Shown one piece after another: positions 27,396 to 34,911 of a DNA stretch of 57,694 nucleotides; within the stretch, counting starts at the first letter, position 1; every line of letters starts with the position of its first letter. The translations under genes were made by a program, and so were the position numbers. This DNA comes from Herminiimonas sp. (lineage in GTDB: Bacteria > Pseudomonadota > Gammaproteobacteria > Burkholderiales > Burkholderiaceae_D): the NCBI GenBank assembly GCA_028292665.1, contig JAQGLW010000139.1, positions 1 through 57,694 on the forward strand, read 5' to 3'. A model generated the notes under the pieces. The model had not been told where the DNA came from, did no database searches, and saw only the letters and a list, made by a program, of their open reading frames with translations.

Positions 27396-27590
27396 TTGGC
27401 CGGTATCCGGGCTAGCAAGTCAGACCGCCTCACCTTCCCATGCAAATGCACAGTGGTATTGAGAGACAGCCAGTCACTGAGAAGTGACGCTTGCTTACCG
27501 TTGCGGGGGCAGCACACGCTCGCTGATCAACCAGCTTCGTGTTTCCCGTTTAACTGCAGACATGAACATGTCCGCGAGCACCAAAACATC
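27396..27590 (-). promoter_or_regulatory. Cobalamin riboswitch aptamer upstream of btuB
   Basis: Read on the minus strand, the sequence has the ordered B12 riboswitch elements: GGTGCTCGC at the 5' side, AAACGGGAA, GCCCCCGCAACGGTAA, CCACTGTGC with GGGAAGG, and the B12 box AGCCCGGATACCGGCC at the 3' side. The variable stem around 27465-27490 (CAGTCACT / AGTGACG) differs from the second copy. It would repress the whole downstream operon when adenosylcobalamin is plentiful. Confidence 0.95.
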
Positions 27591-27593
27591 GCT

Positions 27594-27622
27594 ATTGTAA
27601 AGCCGGCAACGGTTGGCGGCAA
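27594..27622 (-). promoter_or_regulatory. Promoter of the long cobalamin operon
   Basis: On the minus strand a -35 TTGCCG (27617-27622) and a -10 TACAAT (27594-27599) are 17 bp apart, immediately upstream of the riboswitch. The promoter lies between the cobC stop and the aptamer, so the long operon does not depend on read-through from cobT-cobS-cobC. Confidence 0.7.
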
Positions 27623-27645
27623 CCACAGTTTTCCGGGAAACCCGG

Positions 27646-28200
27646 TCAGCAGTCCATTACCGTCAGTTCGCCATAGGCAATCTTGTGCGGCGTGCGCGCC
27701 ACATGCAGCGCCATGTCTGCGACCGGCAAGATGCAGCGGCATGCAAGCAATAGCCGTATCGTGCCGGCATGGCAAACCACGATGGCGCAATCGTGATTCA
27801 ACAGCAGCAAGTCGTCATGGAATGCGCGAACCCGCTGCGCCATCTGCGCCAGATTCTCGCCGCCGCCGGGACGGTAAACAGCAATATCGTCAGTCCACGC
27901 ATCGATTTCGCTGCGCGGAATCTCATTCCAGGAACGCATTTCCCAGCGGCCGAAATCCATCTCCAGCAGGCGCGGGTCATGAATCGGCGCGGGGCAGTCA
28001 AGCGCGCGGCTCAAGCCTGCCGCCAGCCCGATGCAACGCAACGCGGGGCTCGAAAATACAGGAGCGCGCTTGGGCAAAGACGATATCAGCGCCTGCAACG
28101 CAAGCGATTGCTCCGCCTCCGATACATCCAGATCAGTGCGACCGTAGCAGGTGCCGGTGGCGACAAGAGGCTGGGGATGACGCACGAGATAAATACGCAT
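27646..28200 (-). CDS. cobC: Alpha-ribazole phosphatase (histidine phosphatase family)
   Basis: A 184-residue histidine phosphatase. The active-site motif LVRHPQP (residues 5-11) has His-Pro where most members have RHG-x-T. CYGRTDLDVS, SSPALRCIGLA, LLEMDFGRWEM and VVCHAGTIRLLL with the second catalytic His follow. In cobalamin synthesis it removes phosphate from alpha-ribazole phosphate or adenosylcobalamin phosphate. It is the third gene after cobT and cobS, and the gap to cobS is 20 nt. The name follows Salmonella usage. Confidence 0.88.
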   Translation of the reverse strand: MRIYLVRHPQPLVATGTCYGRTDLDVSEAEQSLALQALISSLPKRAPVFSSPALRCIGLAAGLSRALDCPAPIHDPRLLEMDFGRWEMRSWNEIPRSEIDAWTDDIAVYRPGGGENLAQMAQRVRAFHDDLLLLNHDCAIVVCHAGTIRLLLACRCILPVADMALHVARTPHKIAYGELTVMDC

Positions 28201-28220
28201 GGCGGGCGCTCGACGATCGT

Positions 28221-29030
28221 TCAGTGCGGCATGGCCGCCAGCAGGCCCAGATAAAACGCCGCTTCGGAAACCTGCTGCACCGCGCCCAGACAATCGCCGG
28301 TATAACCGCCGATGCGGCGGACGAACATCCTTGCCAGCCATAACGCGGCGAGCGCCGCTGCGAACGCACCGGCCGCGATACCCTGCCACGGCAGGCAGCC
28401 GGTAAAACCCAGTGCGGCCACAGGCAACAGGACCGCCGTTGCGCCGATGCAGAATTCCGCCGTCGACATTTCCTGAGCCAGCGGCTTGGCCTTGCCCTCG
28501 GCTTTTCTGTAGGACAGGCGCCAGATCAATGCGGCCGATGCCAGTCTCGACAACGGATGCGCCGCCAGCAGCGCCGCCGCCGCGGACCATGCCGGCAGAC
28601 TCGACAGCGCCACGCATTTCAAGGCCAGCAGCAGGCCGATGCCAATCGCGCCGTAAGCCCCGATGCGGGAATCCTGCATGATTTCCAGCACCCGCTCCGG
28701 CGTGAAGCCGCCGCCGAATCCGTCGCACATGTCCGCGAATCCGTCTTCGTGCAAGGCGCCGGTCAAATAGATGCCTGCAACAGTCGACAGCAATACGGCG
28801 ACCGGCTGCGGCAGGATAAAAACCGAAACCGCATACACGGCAGCGGTGACGATGCCCACCACGATGCCGACAGCCGGAAAATAGCGCGACGCATGTTGCA
28901 GCCAGTCGGGCGCGAACCCTACCCAGCGCGGAATCGGCAGACGCGTGAAGAATTGCAGCGCTATGAAAAACAGGCGAAGCTGATGCAGGCATCGATTGGC
29001 GAATCCGGCGCGTGGAATGGCTGTCGGCAT
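28221..29030 (-). CDS. cobS: Adenosylcobinamide-GDP ribazoletransferase
   Basis: A 269-residue inner-membrane enzyme that joins alpha-ribazole (phosphate) to GDP-cobinamide, the last main step of cobalamin synthesis. Motifs are ALQFFTRLPIP (about 24-34), the acidic LTGALHEDGFADMCDGFGGG (short parts: HEDGFADMCDGFGGG near 93) and DSRIGAYGAIG (about 120). Several hydrophobic helices follow, ending with RRIGGYTGDCLGA. It lies 15 nt after cobT. GDP-cobinamide would come from CobU of the long operon. Confidence 0.96.
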   Translation of the reverse strand: MPTAIPRAGFANRCLHQLRLFFIALQFFTRLPIPRWVGFAPDWLQHASRYFPAVGIVVGIVTAAVYAVSVFILPQPVAVLLSTVAGIYLTGALHEDGFADMCDGFGGGFTPERVLEIMQDSRIGAYGAIGIGLLLALKCVALSSLPAWSAAAALLAAHPLSRLASAALIWRLSYRKAEGKAKPLAQEMSTAEFCIGATAVLLPVAALGFTGCLPWQGIAAGAFAAALAALWLARMFVRRIGGYTGDCLGAVQQVSEAAFYLGLLAAMPH

Positions 29031-29045
29031 CGTTCGGCAAAAGGC

Positions 29046-30086
29046 CTATTCAACTTTTCCGCTGACCGCAGCAGACTCGAACGTCGCCATGTCGCACATG
29101 AAATTCACCGCGGCCTGCAGCAGCGGCAGCGCCAGCGCGCAACCGGTTCCCTCGCCCAGACGCAAGCCCAGTTGCAGCAATGGCCGCGCACCCAGATATT
29201 CGAGCATCTGCCTGTGTCCATGCTCATCCGAGCAATGCGAAAACAGGCAATAGTCGAGTATCGACGGCTGCAGGCGTGCAGCGACCAGCAGCGCACTGGT
29301 CACGATAAAACCATCGATCAGCAGCACCATGCGCCGTTCCGCCGCCGCCAGCATTGCGCCGGCCATCATCGCGATTTCGAATCCGCCGAATGTCGCCAGG
29401 ATATCGAGCGGAGCAGCGGCAGAAGCATGGTGGTGGCGCCGCACTGCGCCCTGAATCACTTTTTGCTTGTGCAGGATACCGTCGCTCGTCAGCCCGGTGC
29501 CCGCACCGACGCATTCGGCGACCGGCATTCCCGTCATTTTATGCATGATGGCCGCTGCGGCGGTCGTGTTGCCGATACCCATTTCACCGAACCCGACCAC
29601 ATTGCCGTCAAGCGACGCGATCAGCGTCATGCCATGCTGGATGGCCGCCGCGCATTGTTCCGCAGTCATTGCCGGTTCGTGCGCAAAATTACGCGTGGCG
29701 AAGCCGACCTTCCGGTCGATCAAGCCGTCACGCAGGCCGAAGTCGTGATTCACGCCGGCGTCGACGATATGCAGTGCGCAGCCGTTCTGGCGTGCAAACA
29801 CGTTGATCGCCGCGCCCTTCGCCAGAAAGTTTTCAACCATCTGCCAGGTGACGCTTTGCGGATAGGCGGAAATATTTTCAGCCACGATCCCGTGATCTGC
29901 AGCGAACACGATGATGGCCGGCCGGGTCAATTGCGGACGCGTCGTTTTCTGGATCATGCCGGCCTGCCGCGCAACGGACTCCAGGAAGCCCAGACTGCCG
30001 ACCGGCTTTGTCTTGTTGTTGACGGCGGCATCAATCGCTTTGGATAAAACGGTATCGTGCGTCGAATGGATTTCCGGAATATGCAT
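29046..30086 (-). CDS. cobT: Nicotinate-nucleotide--dimethylbenzimidazole phosphoribosyltransferase
   Basis: A 346-residue cytoplasmic enzyme that activates dimethylbenzimidazole to alpha-ribazole phosphate. Family stretches are KPVGSLGFLESVARQ (about 27-41), FAADHGIVAENISAYPQSVT (short part ADHGIVAE near 66), FGEMGIGNTTAAAAI (about 171) and the C-terminal LGEGTGCALALPLLQAA with catalytic Glu. The ATG at 30086 has AAGGCGAC upstream and follows the riboswitch by about 110 nt. It receives the base made by BluB. Confidence 0.96.
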   Translation of the reverse strand: MHIPEIHSTHDTVLSKAIDAAVNNKTKPVGSLGFLESVARQAGMIQKTTRPQLTRPAIIVFAADHGIVAENISAYPQSVTWQMVENFLAKGAAINVFARQNGCALHIVDAGVNHDFGLRDGLIDRKVGFATRNFAHEPAMTAEQCAAAIQHGMTLIASLDGNVVGFGEMGIGNTTAAAAIMHKMTGMPVAECVGAGTGLTSDGILHKQKVIQGAVRRHHHASAAAPLDILATFGGFEIAMMAGAMLAAAERRMVLLIDGFIVTSALLVAARLQPSILDYCLFSHCSDEHGHRQMLEYLGARPLLQLGLRLGEGTGCALALPLLQAAVNFMCDMATFESAAVSGKVE

Positions 30087-30154
30087 ATGGTCGCCTTGCG
30101 TATCGCAACGCACGGCCTTTACGATTAGTGCAATCACAATAAGAGACGCCGAAT

Positions 30155-30176
30155 TTGCAGAACTCCCCGCCTGCAA
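30155..30176 (-). promoter_or_regulatory. Expression-platform hairpin of the cobT riboswitch (P13/L13-like)
   Basis: On the minus strand TTGCAG and CTGCAA pair, and the loop contains GCGGGG (30165-30170 on the plus strand). It is complementary to the aptamer's CCCCGC at 30311-30316. The stem sequence differs from the btuB hairpin while the loop hexamer is the same, which supports a kissing-loop role. Confidence 0.6.
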
Positions 30177-30198
30177 CCGAATCCGTCTTTCCGCAGTT

Positions 30199-30397
30199 CC
30201 GGCCGGTATCCGGGCTGACAAGTCGGACCGCCCCACCTTCCCATGCAGACTGCACAGTGGTTTTGAGAGACAGCCGGTCACGAAATTGCCGTGACGCTTG
30301 TTTTACCGTTGCGGGGGCAGCGCACGCTCGCTGATCAACCAGCTTCGTGTTTCCCGTTTAACTGCAGACATGCATATGTCGGCGAGCACCGGAACAA
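30199..30397 (-). promoter_or_regulatory. Cobalamin riboswitch aptamer upstream of cobT
   Basis: This has the same ordered elements as the first copy: GGTGCTCGCC, AAACGGGAA, GCCCCCGCAACGG, CCACTGTGC, GGGAAGG and the B12 box AGCCCGGATACCGGCC. The 68 nt at 30305-30372 match 27497-27564 with a single difference, while the variable stem is different. It controls cobT-cobS-cobC. Confidence 0.95.
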
Positions 30398-30401
30398 TCG
30401 T

Positions 30402-30430
30402 AGTGTATGCGCCGGACTGCGCTGCGTCAA
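30402..30430 (-). promoter_or_regulatory. Promoter of cobT-cobS-cobC
   Basis: On the minus strand a -35 TTGACG (30425-30430) and a -10 TACACT (30402-30407) are 17 bp apart, directly upstream of the aptamer. Confidence 0.75.
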
Positions 30431-30535
30431 ACTACATGCAGGCATCGAACGCAATCGGGAAGGTGAAGTCGGCCCGCCTTCATGCGAACCGGCGCCAGGC
30501 AGGATGCCGGTTTTATTTCAGGCGCCATCGTCCGG

Positions 30536-31102
30536 TTACTGCTTCTGCATCAGCCGTTCGGCCTTCTCTTTCGACCAGGCCGCTATTTTTTCATGAATCC
30601 CTTTTTGCTCGCTGAACATTTGCGACTCCGGCGCCAGCTGCGCGCACAATTCGAGGCGAATGCCGTTCGGATCAAAAAAGTAAATCGATTTGAATACGCG
30701 ATGGTCGGTGACGCCGAGCACTTCGATCCCATGCGCTGCGAGCCGGGTTTTCATCGCCTCCAGCTGCTCCACCGTGTCGACCCGCAGGGCAATATGATTG
30801 ACCCACTCCGGCGTATTCGGCGACGGCGCTGCCAGTTGGTTATCGCCCAGATCGAAAAACGCGAGACATCCGCCGTCCGTCATCCTGAAAAATATGTGCA
30901 CGTACGGACAATACTCGCCGGTCGACGGCACAACATCGGAGCGAATGTAATGGAACAACGGCAGCCCCAGTACATCCTCATAAAAACGGCGCGTCTCTTC
31001 CGCGTCGCGGCAGCGATAAGCGAAATGATGCAGACCGTTGATCGGCACCGCCGCCGGGATCGCGGCGGTTTGACCGATCGGCGTGGCAGCTAATGTGGTC
31101 AT
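30536..31102 (-). CDS. VOC family protein (glyoxalase/dioxygenase fold)
   Basis: A 188-residue protein starting MTTLAATP at 31102 behind a GGAGG site. One vicinal-oxygen-chelate domain follows: GLHHFAYRCRDAEETRRFYEDVLGLPLF (short part HHFAYRCRDAEETRRFYED near 28-46), a second His in VNHIALRVD (about 105), and the metal Glu in PNGIRLELCAQL (about 152). These His-His-Glu positions can bind one divalent metal. It lies 17 nt downstream of a fumarylacetoacetase-type gene, which suggests a small catabolic operon for aromatic or related compounds. The reaction is not determinable. Confidence 0.85.
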   Translation of the reverse strand: MTTLAATPIGQTAAIPAAVPINGLHHFAYRCRDAEETRRFYEDVLGLPLFHYIRSDVVPSTGEYCPYVHIFFRMTDGGCLAFFDLGDNQLAAPSPNTPEWVNHIALRVDTVEQLEAMKTRLAAHGIEVLGVTDHRVFKSIYFFDPNGIRLELCAQLAPESQMFSEQKGIHEKIAAWSKEKAERLMQKQ

Positions 31103-31119
31103 GATGGCCTCCACAGGGT

Positions 31120-32121
31120 TTAATGACGCGATTTTTTCACGATGCTTTGCGCGACCTGCTGATTGATCGCACCGAACACGGACTTTCCATCGGCATCGAA
31201 CATTTCAATTCTGATCGTGTCGCCGAATTTCATGAACGGCGTTTTCGCTTCGCCGTCGGCGATCATTTCCAGCGCGCGCTTTTCCGCGATGCAGGTGTAG
31301 CCTTTACCGGCATCCTTGTTGGATACCGTTCCCGATCCGATGATCGAGCCGGCCCGCGCATTGCGCGTCCTGACCAGGTGCGCAATCAGTTGCGGAAAAC
31401 TGAATACCATATCGACGCCGGCATTCGGCTGTCCGACCTGCACGCCGTTCCAGGTGGCGCGCAGCGGCAAGTGCACTTTCCCGTCCTGCCACGCACTTCC
31501 CAATTCGTCGGGCGTGACGGCAACCGGTGAAAAACTCGATGCCGGTTTCGACTGAAAAAAACCGAAACCCTTCGCCAGTTCCGGCGGGATCAGGTTGCGC
31601 AGCGATACATCGTTGACCAGCATCAAAAGCCTGATATGCGACGCGGCATCGTCAGGCGCGGCGCCCATCGGCACATCGTCCGTGATGACGGCAACTTCGC
31701 CTTCGAAATCGATGCCCCATTCTTCCGATGCCAGTGCAATGTCGTCCGTCGGCCCGAGGAAATCGTCGGAGCCGCCCTGATACATCAAAGGTTCATGCCA
31801 GAACGATCCGGGCATTTCGGCATTGCGTGCCTTGCGTACCAGCTCGACGTGATTGACATACGACGATCCGTCGGCCCACTGGAATGCGCGCGGCAACGGC
31901 GCCATGCAGCGCCCAGGATCGAAGTCGAACGAGCGGCGCGCCTTGTCTTCGTTCATATCTTCATATAACCGTTCCAGTTGCGGCGCGATGAAATGCCAAT
32001 CGTCCAGCGCGCGCTGCAGCGTCGGAGCGATGCCGTCGGCCAGCACCGCGGTTTTGAGGTCGCGGGACACCACTGCAAGCTGTCCGTCGCGGGTACCATC
32101 CTTGAATGTCGCAAGTTTCAT
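31120..32121 (-). CDS. Fumarylacetoacetate hydrolase family protein
   Basis: A 333-residue FAH-fold enzyme. The N-terminal domain (KLATFKDGTRDGQLAVVSRD) is followed by the catalytic core with a metal-binding pattern including DFEGEVAVITDDVPMG (about 148-163), VNDVSLRNL and the late GSGTVSNKD. The family cleaves C-C bonds or hydrates enols in aromatic-acid catabolism, including fumarylacetoacetate in tyrosine breakdown. No hmgA lies nearby, so calling it the tyrosine-pathway enzyme would go beyond the evidence. It lies between the methyltransferase and VOC genes on the same strand, with short gaps. Confidence 0.9.
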   Translation of the reverse strand: MKLATFKDGTRDGQLAVVSRDLKTAVLADGIAPTLQRALDDWHFIAPQLERLYEDMNEDKARRSFDFDPGRCMAPLPRAFQWADGSSYVNHVELVRKARNAEMPGSFWHEPLMYQGGSDDFLGPTDDIALASEEWGIDFEGEVAVITDDVPMGAAPDDAASHIRLLMLVNDVSLRNLIPPELAKGFGFFQSKPASSFSPVAVTPDELGSAWQDGKVHLPLRATWNGVQVGQPNAGVDMVFSFPQLIAHLVRTRNARAGSIIGSGTVSNKDAGKGYTCIAEKRALEMIADGEAKTPFMKFGDTIRIEMFDADGKSVFGAINQQVAQSIVKKSRH

Positions 32122-32147
32122 GCGGCGTCCTGACGTTGATGATGAGG

Positions 32148-32804
32148 TTATTTAAGCCTGCCGGTCAGCATCCAATAGTGTTCCAGCCGCGTTATCCGGA
32201 TATCTTTCACGGCTCCTGCCATTTTCTTCCTTAACGCACTATCCGTCGGAAAATTCTTCAGCACTTCAAAACGTGCGCCGTCGGGCAGCGCACGGAGCTG
32301 GTAGGTATTGCCTTCCGGATCCGTGCGTGCGATTACCGTGCTGCTGCCTTCGACATACGTATTGTCGATCATCACGAGCAATGTGTCTTTGCCCAGTTTC
32401 GTCCGCAATTGTTCCAGAAACCCGCCCTGATCCTGCCTCCTGACATGCGACCACCAAAATCCGGCAAAGCACGCTGAAAATTGTCCGTCGGTCGGAAGAT
32501 CGAACGCATCGGCCAGCGCAAATTCAACCTTGTCTGCAGGCAAGCTCTTGGCTTTCGCAAGTGCAATCATTTCCGGATTGAGATCGGTAGCCAGCACCGA
32601 TTGCGCCGATTGCGCAAGTTGTGCGGTCCAGTAACCGGTGCCGCAGGCGATTTCGAGCACGCGATGAGCGCGCAGCGTTTCGCGGACTTGCTCCCGCAAG
32701 ATAGCGAGATCCGTTTGCCGCTCGGGTTTGTCGTACACTTCTTCGAACGTGCCGGCGCGCTTTGCGTAATAGGCAGCCAGCCCGTTGCCGTCCTTGTCCG
32801 TCAT
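32148..32804 (-). CDS. SAM-dependent class I methyltransferase
   Basis: A 218-residue Rossmann methyltransferase starting MTDKDGNGLAAYY at 32804. Motif I is VLEIACGTGYWTAQLA (about 49-64), motif II ends at ATDLNPEMI (about 73), and motif III includes ALADAFDLP (about 95). The substrate is unknown. It lies 26 nt upstream of the FAH-family gene on the same strand and ends the group running away from cysB. No signal peptide or membrane helix is seen. Confidence 0.87.
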   Translation of the reverse strand: MTDKDGNGLAAYYAKRAGTFEEVYDKPERQTDLAILREQVRETLRAHRVLEIACGTGYWTAQLAQSAQSVLATDLNPEMIALAKAKSLPADKVEFALADAFDLPTDGQFSACFAGFWWSHVRRQDQGGFLEQLRTKLGKDTLLVMIDNTYVEGSSTVIARTDPEGNTYQLRALPDGARFEVLKNFPTDSALRKKMAGAVKDIRITRLEHYWMLTGRLK

Positions 32805-32943
32805 GCTTGCACTTTCACAATGCCGGGGCCGCATGGCTTATGCATCGCACAGGCCGGCGGCTTCGGCGGATTGTCAATGAAATATCTGACATTCGCCGTC
32901 CGCTCGCGTTCGGAGAATGCGCAGGCATCGATGCTCCGCGTCT

Positions 32944-33885
32944 TCATAATTCGTACATATCCTTTTCGCCGTTCATCACCTGATCGATCAACTTGCGGTT
33001 CAATGTCGGCGTGAGCAGCTCGATGAAGGTATATACATAGCTGCGCAGATAAGCGCCCTGCTTGATCGCCACGCGCGAGACGTTGGTGCCGAACAGATGA
33101 CCGACCGTGATGGCGCGCAAGTTCTTGTCGCGCTCGGGATCGAACGCCATGCCGGCAATAATGCCGACACCCATGCCGAGTTCGACATAAGTCTTGATGA
33201 CATCGGCATCGATCGCTTCGAGCAATATATTCGGCTTGATCGAACGCAGCGAAAAGGCATGGTCGATCTTGTTGCGCCCGGCAAACGCGGCATCGTAGGT
33301 GACGAGAGGATAGGCGGCGATTTCTTCCAATGTGATCGATTTCGATTTCAGCAGCGGATGTTCGGGCGGCACCACCACCAAATGCTCCCATTGGTAACAA
33401 GGCAATGAAACCAGACCTTCCATGCCGGCAATCGCTTCGGTCGCAATGGCGATATCCGCTTGATCTCTGACGACCATTTCGGCAACCTGCTTTGGATTGC
33501 CTTGCAACAACGAAAGCCGGACTTTCGGAAATTTTTGGGTGAAGGCCTGAACGACTTTGGGCAGAGAGTAGCGTGCCTGGGTATGCGTGGTGGCAATGGT
33601 GAAGCTGCCACTGTCCTGCGCCGCGAACTCGTTGCCGATGCGTTTCAGTCCGTCAATTTCCTGCATGATCAGTTCCACCGACTTCAGAATCGCCCGCCCC
33701 GGTTCAGTCAGGCCGCGAATCCGCTTGCCGTGGCGCGTGAAGATATCCACGCCGAGCTCTTCTTCCAGTTCGATGATGGCTTTCGAGACACCCGGCTGCG
33801 ACGTGAAAAGCGCCTTGGCGGCTTCGGTCAGGTTGTAATTTTGACGCACAGCTTCCCGAACGAAGCGAAGTTGATGGAGATTCAT
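32944..33885 (-). CDS. cysB: LysR-type regulator CysB
   Basis: A 313-residue LysR-family activator of sulfur assimilation. The N-terminal winged helix (MNLHQLRFVREAVRQNYNLTEAAKAL) has the recognition helix around TSQPGVSKAIIELE (about 28-41), typical of CysB/Cbl rather than general LysR. The C-terminal inducer domain has SFTIATTHTQARY (about 93-105), where N-acetylserine or sulfate binds in known CysB. It is divergent from the TauE-cysI operon across an AT-rich 178-bp gap, where its operator probably lies. Confidence 0.93.
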   Translation of the reverse strand: MNLHQLRFVREAVRQNYNLTEAAKALFTSQPGVSKAIIELEEELGVDIFTRHGKRIRGLTEPGRAILKSVELIMQEIDGLKRIGNEFAAQDSGSFTIATTHTQARYSLPKVVQAFTQKFPKVRLSLLQGNPKQVAEMVVRDQADIAIATEAIAGMEGLVSLPCYQWEHLVVVPPEHPLLKSKSITLEEIAAYPLVTYDAAFAGRNKIDHAFSLRSIKPNILLEAIDADVIKTYVELGMGVGIIAGMAFDPERDKNLRAITVGHLFGTNVSRVAIKQGAYLRSYVYTFIELLTPTLNRKLIDQVMNGEKDMYEL

Positions 33886-34063
33886 TGTTTTCCCTGAGTT
33901 TTACCCGAAGCCTCTAATACTGGAATTTGTTTCGTTAAGTCAGAGGAGCTTAGTTTTAGAATGCATTTTTATATATCAAATAAGCATATAAGCAAATAAA
34001 TACTTTGTAGTTTGGAATAAGAGGCAAGTTTATTACGATTCATGCACCTTTGCTTGAGGCTCT
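33886..34063. promoter_or_regulatory. AT-rich divergent control region cysB / TauE-cys operon
   Basis: The centre (about 33960-34015) is strikingly AT-rich compared with its neighbours and contains a direct repeat ATAAGCA at 33980-33986 and 33988-33994. CysB sites are AT-rich and poorly conserved, so this is the likely CysB binding region for both directions. I could not assign confident -35/-10 boxes. Confidence 0.45.
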
Positions 34064-34837
34064 ATGACTCTTTCTTATGTAATTTCCGGTTTTGCCGTTG
34101 GAATGCTGGTCGGTTTGACCGGCGTAGGCGGCGGCTCGCTGATGACGCCGCTGCTGACGCTGATATTCGGCATCAACCCGGCCGTTGCCGTCGGTACCGA
34201 TCTGGCTTTTGCGTCTGTCACCAAGATGACGGGTACTTTTGCGCATCGTTTCGGCGGCACCGTTCATTGGCAAATTGTCAAATATTTGTCGCTCGGCGCG
34301 CTGCCGGCTGCGGTATTGTCGACATTCGCTCTCAAATATTTCGGGGCGCTGGACAAGGAAATCGGCCTGATCATCCGCTATTCGATTGCCGGTTCCGTAC
34401 TGCTGACCGTTGTCGCGATTCTGTTCAGAAGCAAGATGCAGTCATGGATTACCGCTCATCCGGAACGGCAGTTGCAGGGTTCAGGCCTAGTCATCGCAAC
34501 AATTGCATCCGGCGCAATACTGGGTACATTGGTTACAATATCGTCTATCGGCGCCGGCGCGATCGGGGCCACGCTGCTGGTGCTGCTTTATCCTCGCCTG
34601 TCGCCGGCCGAAATCGCCGGCACCGACATCGCCTACGCCGTACCGTTGACCGCCATCGCAGCCTTTGGCCACTGGTGGCTGGGTTCGATCAACTGGGAAC
34701 TGCTCGCAATGCTGCTGCTGGGTTCTTTGCCCGGCATCACTATCGGCTCGCTGGCCGCGCGTGCGGTGCCCGAGAAAATTTTGCGCGTCCTGCTTGCAAC
34801 CACGCTGACCGGCGTGGCCGTCAAGCTGGTATTTTAA
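34064..34837 (+). CDS. TauE/SafE family sulfite/anion exporter
   Basis: A 257-residue inner-membrane protein with about 7-8 hydrophobic helices. The first carries the family pattern GMLVGLTGVGGGSLMTPLL (about 13-31), and a second copy of the motif appears as ISSIGAGAIGATLLVLLYPRLSPAEIAGTD (short parts) after residue 150. Members export sulfite, sulfoacetate or related anions or import sulfur compounds. Here it is the first gene before cysI and likely under CysB, so transport of an inorganic sulfur species is a reasonable inference. The gap to cysI is 74 nt. Confidence 0.9.
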   Translation: MTLSYVISGFAVGMLVGLTGVGGGSLMTPLLTLIFGINPAVAVGTDLAFASVTKMTGTFAHRFGGTVHWQIVKYLSLGALPAAVLSTFALKYFGALDKEIGLIIRYSIAGSVLLTVVAILFRSKMQSWITAHPERQLQGSGLVIATIASGAILGTLVTISSIGAGAIGATLLVLLYPRLSPAEIAGTDIAYAVPLTAIAAFGHWWLGSINWELLAMLLLGSLPGITIGSLAARAVPEKILRVLLATTLTGVAVKLVF

Positions 34838-34911
34838 ATATTGCGGAACAGGGTTCATGAGGCGCCGCAGCGCGCCGAATCGCTCTCTCCCACGAATCAG
34901 GAAATACATCG

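Noticed and set aside
14882-30086. Loss of de novo cobalamin synthesis
   Set aside because: Corrin-ring genes are absent here but may lie elsewhere in the genome; the window cannot decide it.
34042-34860. 272-codon frame overlapping the TauE gene in another phase
   Set aside because: The 34064 frame has the TauE/SafE glycine motif and membrane helices; the other phase has no domain.
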